Part shown: positions 25,944 through 28,364 of the stretch, one piece after another | How the letters are laid out: each line of letters begins with the position of its first letter | Position numbering within the stretch: position 1 is the stretch's first letter | From: a virus | Virus record (IMG/VR): IMGVR_UViG_3300028559_000150 | Location: 1 to 28,364 of that record | Direction: 5' to 3' (one strand) | DNA: 28,364 nucleotides | The notes under the pieces: generated by a model | What the model was told of the DNA's origin: nothing | Database searches by the model: none | Seen by the model: the letters and a program-made list of their open reading frames with translations, nothing else | Position numbers and translations under genes: made by a program

Positions 25944-26491
25944 GATGCACTTCCTCTCTTAACTATCCAGATTAACGCTTGAGCAGTGCGCGGTGTAATT
26001 CCAAACTCACTTGCAATAATTCTCACGGCTTGCGACACCTCACGGTATTGTGACTTATTAGGTGAGTCGGTAGGCATTAGTGCCGCCCGCATCATCCATA
26101 CGTCAATAACTACCGCGTCAGTATCTCCAGCAATGGCGCGTGCGAATGCATTAGTCTTTAGGCCATTGAGTGCGTCAAAGCCCTTGAGCATTGCATTATC
26201 TGCCATTAGTAGATTATTCTGCAACCCCTTAGGCCGCTTGCCCATTGAGAACTCAATAGACTTTGATACGTTAGTGGACCAACGCTCACGGGGAGAGAAA
26301 GCCGCAACAATGCTTGCACCAACTTCTAGCGTAGTGTCAAGGTTACGAGCAACTTCCTCGGCAACTTCCTCGGCATCACGGTACCAAACACTAGCGGCCT
26401 CAACTTGGCCTAGCGTGGCTTTCATTACGAGATCACGGAATAGATCTACATAGGTGGACGATATGGCGGGGGTCTGGGTGAGTGTGTTCAT
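25940..26491 (-). CDS. DUF7178-like protein, possibly HhH-GPD glycosylase-related
   Basis: 183 aa, ATG 26491. ASVWYRDAEEVAEEVARNLD, VAAFSPRERWSTNVSKSIEF, GLKTNAFARAIAGDTDAVVI, DVWMMRAAL and a C-terminal helix pair GITPRTAQALIWIVKRG. The order (WY..A, SPRxxWxxN, KTxNFAxAIxG, DxWMxRAA) matches a family frequent in actinophages that I know as DUF7178. The K-T-N-F-A helix followed by a buried Asp recalls HhH-GPD base-excision glycosylases, but this is a weak structural analogy. Confidence 0.6.
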   Translation of the reverse strand: MNTLTQTPAISSTYVDLFRDLVMKATLGQVEAASVWYRDAEEVAEEVARNLDTTLEVGASIVAAFSPRERWSTNVSKSIEFSMGKRPKGLQNNLLMADNAMLKGFDALNGLKTNAFARAIAGDTDAVVIDVWMMRAALMPTDSPNKSQYREVSQAVRIIASEFGITPRTAQALIWIVKRGSAS

Positions 26492-26497
26492 GTCATT

Positions 26498-26526
26498 ATC
26501 CTAGTCTAGTTTGATTGATATTGCAA
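26498..26526 (-). promoter_or_regulatory. Sigma-A-like promoter TTGCAA-N17-TAGGAT
   Basis: Minus strand: TTGCAA (26526-26521), 17 bases, TAGGAT (26503-26498), six bases before the ATG of the DUF7178-like gene. The message would be leaderless, although an AGGATAAT sequence could act as a ribosome site on a longer transcript. Confidence 0.55.
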
Positions 26527-26541
26527 GCCGGGGAATAGAAA

Positions 26542-26616
26542 TTATCTATCCAATACAAAAGCCAATAACAAAGCACCAAATACCATCATGCCAATGAATA
26601 ACAATAGCTCACCCAT
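26542..26616 (-). CDS. Single-pass membrane peptide (24 aa)
   Basis: ATG 26616 overlaps the 3' end of the upstream basic-protein gene; AAAGGAT lies eight bases before it. An ATG two codons earlier (26622) is possible. Encodes MGELLLFIGMMVFGALLLAF then VLDR, one transmembrane helix with glycine spacing. Too short for ordinary gene finding. Function unknown. Confidence 0.5.
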   Translation of the reverse strand: MGELLLFIGMMVFGALLLAFVLDR

Positions 26617-26749
26617 TATCATATCCTTTCGATGAGTGCTTGACCTTGCGGGTATATTTAGACTTATTTTTATGCGGGGTCGCCGCATTAGACTTGCGTA
26701 AGTCCATAACTTTGCGCTGGTGAGAATTAGATCGACGGGATGAATTCAT
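26609..26749 (-). CDS. Small highly basic protein (46 aa)
   Basis: ATG 26749 lies six bases after the -10, so it is translated leaderless; a longer frame from 26821 would run through the promoter and box. MNSSRRSNSHQRKVMDLRKS then NAATPHKNKSKYTRKVKHSS: about one third Lys, Arg or His, Ser-rich and disordered-looking. It probably binds nucleic acid or an acidic host protein. Confidence 0.6.
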   Translation of the reverse strand: MNSSRRSNSHQRKVMDLRKSNAATPHKNKSKYTRKVKHSSKGYDNG

Positions 26750-26755
26750 AGGAAA

Positions 26756-26784
26756 ATAATATATGCAAACAACAACAAAGTCAA
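26756..26784 (-). promoter_or_regulatory. Sigma-A promoter TTGACT-N17-TATTAT, leaderless
   Basis: Minus strand: TTGACT (26784-26779), 17 bases, TATTAT (26761-26756), then six bases and the ATG. The phased box begins ten bases upstream of the -35. Confidence 0.75.
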
Positions 26785-26793
26785 GACAAAATC

Positions 26794-26841
26794 CTGGGGT
26801 TTTATAACATCTTCGTAACAATGAGCAGGGCGGGGCGCCCC
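26794..26841 (+). repeat. Phased box 8 with GC dyad (GGGG type)
   Basis: CTGGGG at 26794, CGTAA at 26814, dyad GGGGCGCCCC at 26832-26841 centred 18 bases on. The box-to-promoter layout matches boxes 5 and 6. Confidence 0.75.
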
Positions 26842-27030
26842 TCCGGTCGCGTGCGACAAAACGGGATCTAACGGATCCGTCGGCGACATTGTGTCATTTA
26901 ACGGTCGCTGTGTGCGACATTACGCTGATTAAGAAGCACTGGGACTGACATATCGTCGTCTAAGAATTTCAGTTCAGCGCTCCACTGAAACGGACCCACC
27001 GGTCGGGTTGTCCCCTTTTTTCTTTTATTA
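26842..27030 (+). ncRNA. Probable structured non-coding RNA or leader
   Basis: No ORF fits this GC-rich stretch. It holds GTCGC-GT-GCGAC and GTCGC-TGTGT-GCGAC stem-loops, a CGGATCCG palindrome, three GCGACA repeats and a perfect 7-bp hairpin TTTCAGT (26967-26973)/ACTGAAA (26984-26990), followed at once by a hairpin with a T-run. The order of hairpins plus a terminator is what a small RNA or an attenuated leader would show. The strand is inferred from the terminator. No promoter is obvious, and I match it to no known family. Confidence 0.45.
26992..27023 (+). terminator. Intrinsic terminator
   Basis: GGAC at 26992-26995 pairs with GTCC at 27010-27013, with inner CC/GG pairs and an ACCGGTC loop, followed by a T-rich tract from 27016. 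It is the clearest hairpin-plus-T-run in the right arm and points to a plus-strand transcript ending here. Confidence 0.6.
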
Positions 27031-27044
27031 TGTGTGTTTTATTC

Positions 27045-27073
27045 TTGTGATTGTCAGACCCCTGTGCTAGGCT
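27045..27073 (+). promoter_or_regulatory. Sigma-A-like promoter TTGTGA-N17-TAGGCT
   Basis: TTGTGA at 27045-27050, 17 bases, TAGGCT at 27068-27073, then a leader with GAAAGGA before ATG 27101. It drives the five-gene plus-strand operon to 27959. Confidence 0.6.
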
Positions 27074-27100
27074 TCAGCCATAACCTAACGAAAGGAAAAA

Positions 27101-27274
27101 ATGAACGACTACGGCGTACACTTCGTTTATGACAATATGACCCTATCCATTCAGGTCTCCGGTATATCTAAGGCTGCGGCTTTGGAGGAGGCCAAGATTG
27201 AGGCCCGCAACGAATTAAACATTGACGAGTGGGTATTAAATCAGGCTGGCCTTTTAATTGAGGAGAATAACTAA
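27101..27274 (+). CDS. Hypothetical protein (57 aa)
   Basis: ATG with AAAGGA upstream. MNDYGVHFVYDNMTLSIQVS then GISKAAALEEAKIEARNELN and IDEWVLNQAGLLIEENN: two strands and a long helix, a layout typical of small phage regulators. The stop overlaps the next ATG (TAATG). First gene of the operon. Confidence 0.65.
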   Translation: MNDYGVHFVYDNMTLSIQVSGISKAAALEEAKIEARNELNIDEWVLNQAGLLIEENN

Positions 27275-27480
27275 TGAAAGATCTATTTATTTATCATCCC
27301 TGCACGGGAACGGTCATCTCTCTGTCTGATGCGGTATACCTTTGTGATCCAGCAAATATTGACGCAGATACCCTTGAGGAAATAGAATATGGGGTGTCAG
27401 ATATATCAGACAGATATCACAAGGGTCTTAGATTAGATAATTACAACATGACCAATTTATTTTTTGGAGGTGCAAAGTGA
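27274..27480 (+). CDS. Hypothetical protein (68 aa)
   Basis: ATG within a TAATG overlap, GAGGAG upstream. MKDLFIYHPCTGTVISLSDA then VYLCDPANIDADTLEEIEYG: the opening strand plus SLSDAVYL and DP segments recall a small phage family with a conserved DAV(Y/V)L core, but no function is known. Confidence 0.65.
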   Translation: MKDLFIYHPCTGTVISLSDAVYLCDPANIDADTLEEIEYGVSDISDRYHKGLRLDNYNMTNLFFGGAK

Positions 27481-27620
27481 CAAACTTTGTTTGTGATGCG
27501 TGCGGATTAGAAACCGATCCCTCTCCAATGTGGGAGGAGTGTTGTGTACCTTGCAACATCACTTATTTAACTACTGACCTAGAAAGATTAGTCGCCTATC
27601 AAAGGGGAGTGAAATGGTAA
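27477..27620 (+). CDS. Small zinc-binding protein (47 aa)
   Basis: GTG 27477 overlaps the preceding TGA and follows GGAGGTGCAAA, a strong ribosome site. MTNFVCDACGLETDPSPMWE then ECCVPCNITYLTTDLERLVA: CxxC and CCxxC motifs 14 residues apart form a zinc ribbon, followed by a helix. Overlaps the next gene by seven bases. Confidence 0.6.
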   Translation: MTNFVCDACGLETDPSPMWEECCVPCNITYLTTDLERLVAYQRGVKW

Positions 27621-27832
27621 TTATCTCAACAGAAGATCATATGGTGGCGCACTTGCCAAACGATATTGGCGTAGTGTGGTTCAAGGGTTCACATACTGCA
27701 AATGTCTATGACGGCTGGGGTAGTGTAAACAATGTAGATTGCTTTTCATTCTCATTCGAGAAAAATGAAACCTCAATGCTTGATTTCACTACCGCGTTAG
27801 AAAGTTGGGCAAATTATGCTGAGCAATACTAA
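27614..27832 (+). CDS. Hypothetical protein (72 aa)
   Basis: ATG with AAAGGGGAG upstream. MVIISTEDHMVAHLPNDIGV, VWFKGSHTANVYDGWGSVNN and a helix MLDFTTALESWANYAEQY. Aromatic beta protein with a C-terminal helix. No family recognised. The 3' end overlaps the next small ORF. Confidence 0.65.
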   Translation: MVIISTEDHMVAHLPNDIGVVWFKGSHTANVYDGWGSVNNVDCFSFSFEKNETSMLDFTTALESWANYAEQY

Positions 27833-27959
27833 ATTATCCCCACGGGATTTTGAAATCTCATTCCAAATAAAAATGGCAATGCATATGTTAAGTTGTCAAA
27901 ATACATTAGCAGCAAAAGAAAATTTGACTGCCGCTTTAAATTTTATTCATAGAGAATAA
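27816..27959 (+). CDS. Small helical protein (47 aa)
   Basis: ATG inside the end of the previous gene (17-base overlap). MLSNTKLSPRDFEISFQIKM then AMHMLSCQNTLAAKENLTAA and LNFIHRE, a Met-rich helical protein. No clear ribosome site beyond GGGCAAATT, so coupling is assumed. It ends three bases before box 9. Confidence 0.5.
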   Translation: MLSNTKLSPRDFEISFQIKMAMHMLSCQNTLAAKENLTAALNFIHRE

Positions 27960-27961
27960 AC

Positions 27962-28010
27962 TGGGGATTTTATTAATCCATCGTAACAAGTAAGAAGGGC
28001 GGGGCGCCCC
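27962..28010 (+). repeat. Phased box 9 with GC dyad (GGGG type)
   Basis: TGGGGA at 27962, CGTAA at 27982, dyad GGGGCGCCCC at 28001-28010 centred 19 bases on. Followed by a CCCCC-TTTC-GGGGG hairpin at the 3' end of the minus-strand gene at 28027. Confidence 0.75.
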
Positions 28011-28026
28011 CTTTCGGGGGAGACGC

Positions 28027-28209
28027 CTAAGCGTCCCACCCGAAGAGAAATTCCTCCATAGCCCTGTCCTCTTCCAGGTTATCGCTCCAGTCTTCGTGCT
28101 CGCAAGAGTCGAACATGTCGTCATCTTCGGGGCCGTAGTCAAGTTCGGGGTCAAAAAGGATTTCGTTAGACCAAACTATTTCCTGTGCGATGGAATCAAT
28201 AACCCACAT
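28027..28209 (-). CDS. Strongly acidic small protein (60 aa)
   Basis: ATG 28209 with GAGGAG five bases upstream. MWVIDSIAQEIVWSNEILFD, PELDYGPEDDDMFDSCEHED and WSDNLEEDRAMEEFLFGWDA: roughly one third Asp or Glu. Such proteins can mimic DNA and inhibit nucleases, RNA polymerase or restriction enzymes; that is only a composition-based suggestion. Monocistronic between boxes 9 and 10. Confidence 0.65.
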   Translation of the reverse strand: MWVIDSIAQEIVWSNEILFDPELDYGPEDDDMFDSCEHEDWSDNLEEDRAMEEFLFGWDA

Positions 28210-28236
28210 GTTTTCTCCTCGTTGGTAGGTAGCGTA

Positions 28237-28265
28237 AGCGTAGCATGGGGGGCTGACACTAGCAA
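28237..28265 (-). promoter_or_regulatory. Weak promoter TTGCTA-N17-TACGCT
   Basis: Minus strand: TTGCTA (28265-28260), 17 bases, TACGCT (28242-28237). The match is poor, but the location fits the box-then-promoter layout of the other minus-strand units. Confidence 0.4.
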
Positions 28266-28275
28266 CCCCAAAGCT

Positions 28276-28323
28276 CGGGGGTTTTATAACGTCTTCGTAA
28301 CGAATGGTTTTGAGCGGGCGCCC
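28276..28323 (+). repeat. Phased box 10 with GC dyad (GGGG type)
   Basis: CGGGGG at 28276, CGTAA at 28296, dyad GGGCGCCC at 28316-28323 centred 19 bases on. Near the window edge; hairpin-forming CCTT-TGCG-AAGG sequence follows. Confidence 0.75.
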
Positions 28324-28364
28324 CGCCCCGAAGGGCTAGCGAGCCTTTGCGAAGGCGCGAGCCT

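Noticed and set aside
25986-26453. 155-codon plus-strand frame antisense to the DUF7178-like gene
   Set aside because: Shadow frame of a GC-rich gene; low-complexity Ser/Ala/Thr composition and no start signal.
19433-28300. Phased boxes as a CRISPR array
   Set aside because: Copies are hundreds to thousands of bases apart with genes between them, and no cas genes are present.
20203-28323. GGGGCGCCCC dyads as intrinsic terminators
   Set aside because: They are self-complementary without a proper loop and lack T-runs; fixed spacing to CGTAA fits a binding site better.

Overview
The window reads as part of a large tailed phage (or phage-derived) genome. The markers are a two-gene terminase at the left (small subunit 745-1260, large subunit 1250-3031), a WhiB-type Fe-S regulator, a phage-style SSB, tRNA genes, and very dense small ORFs with ATGA, TAATG or TGATG overlaps. 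WhiB proteins are essentially confined to Actinobacteria and their phages, so the likely host is an actinobacterium. The AT-rich sequence points to a low-GC host lineage or an AT-rich phage. Both host and lineage are inferences. No portal or capsid genes are visible.

Layout. (1) 1-6772, plus strand: terminase, nucleotide-related genes (DUF1599-like, SLOG-like, a zinc deoxycytidylate-deaminase-like enzyme), WhiB, SSB and small hypotheticals. (2) 6761-11862: a carbohydrate-modification island, largely on the minus strand. An overlapping operon (FAD oxidoreductase, extended SDR, TIM-barrel isomerase) is divergent from a GT2-like glycosyltransferase plus MycE-like methyltransferase, which converge on two paralogous glycosyltransferase-like genes. 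(3) 11926-18910, plus strand: HNH-like nuclease, zinc-ribbon proteins, a pyrimidine-dimer-glycosylase-like protein (MSMEG_6728 family), a short IMPDH/GMP-reductase-type enzyme, a GT4 glycosyltransferase and many tiny genes. (4) 18911-19208: an AT-rich gap without a convincing gene. (5) 19209-28364: a compositionally different right arm with short transcription units on both strands, canonical TTGACA-N17-TATAAT-type promoters, two good tRNAs and one strange one, a DUF932 gene, an HslV/proteasome-like Ntn hydrolase and a probable structured RNA.

The most unusual feature is in the right arm. Ten copies of an evenly phased element (GG-box, exactly 20 bp to TCGTAA, then in eight copies a GC dyad centred 18-19 bp further on) sit at nearly every transcription-unit boundary, all in the same orientation. 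Several abut or overlap minus-strand promoters. This looks like a dispersed operator or unit-boundary system, comparable in concept to the stoperators of cluster A mycobacteriophages but with a different architecture.

Two promoter styles coexist: canonical -35/-10 promoters, mainly in the right arm, and an extended -10 motif (TGATATAAT) usually without a -35, placed 5-13 bases before GTG or ATG starts (leaderless or nearly so), including one perfectly palindromic divergent pair at 9136-9154. Together this suggests an early or host-takeover arm at the right and a packaging, metabolism and surface-sugar region at the left.
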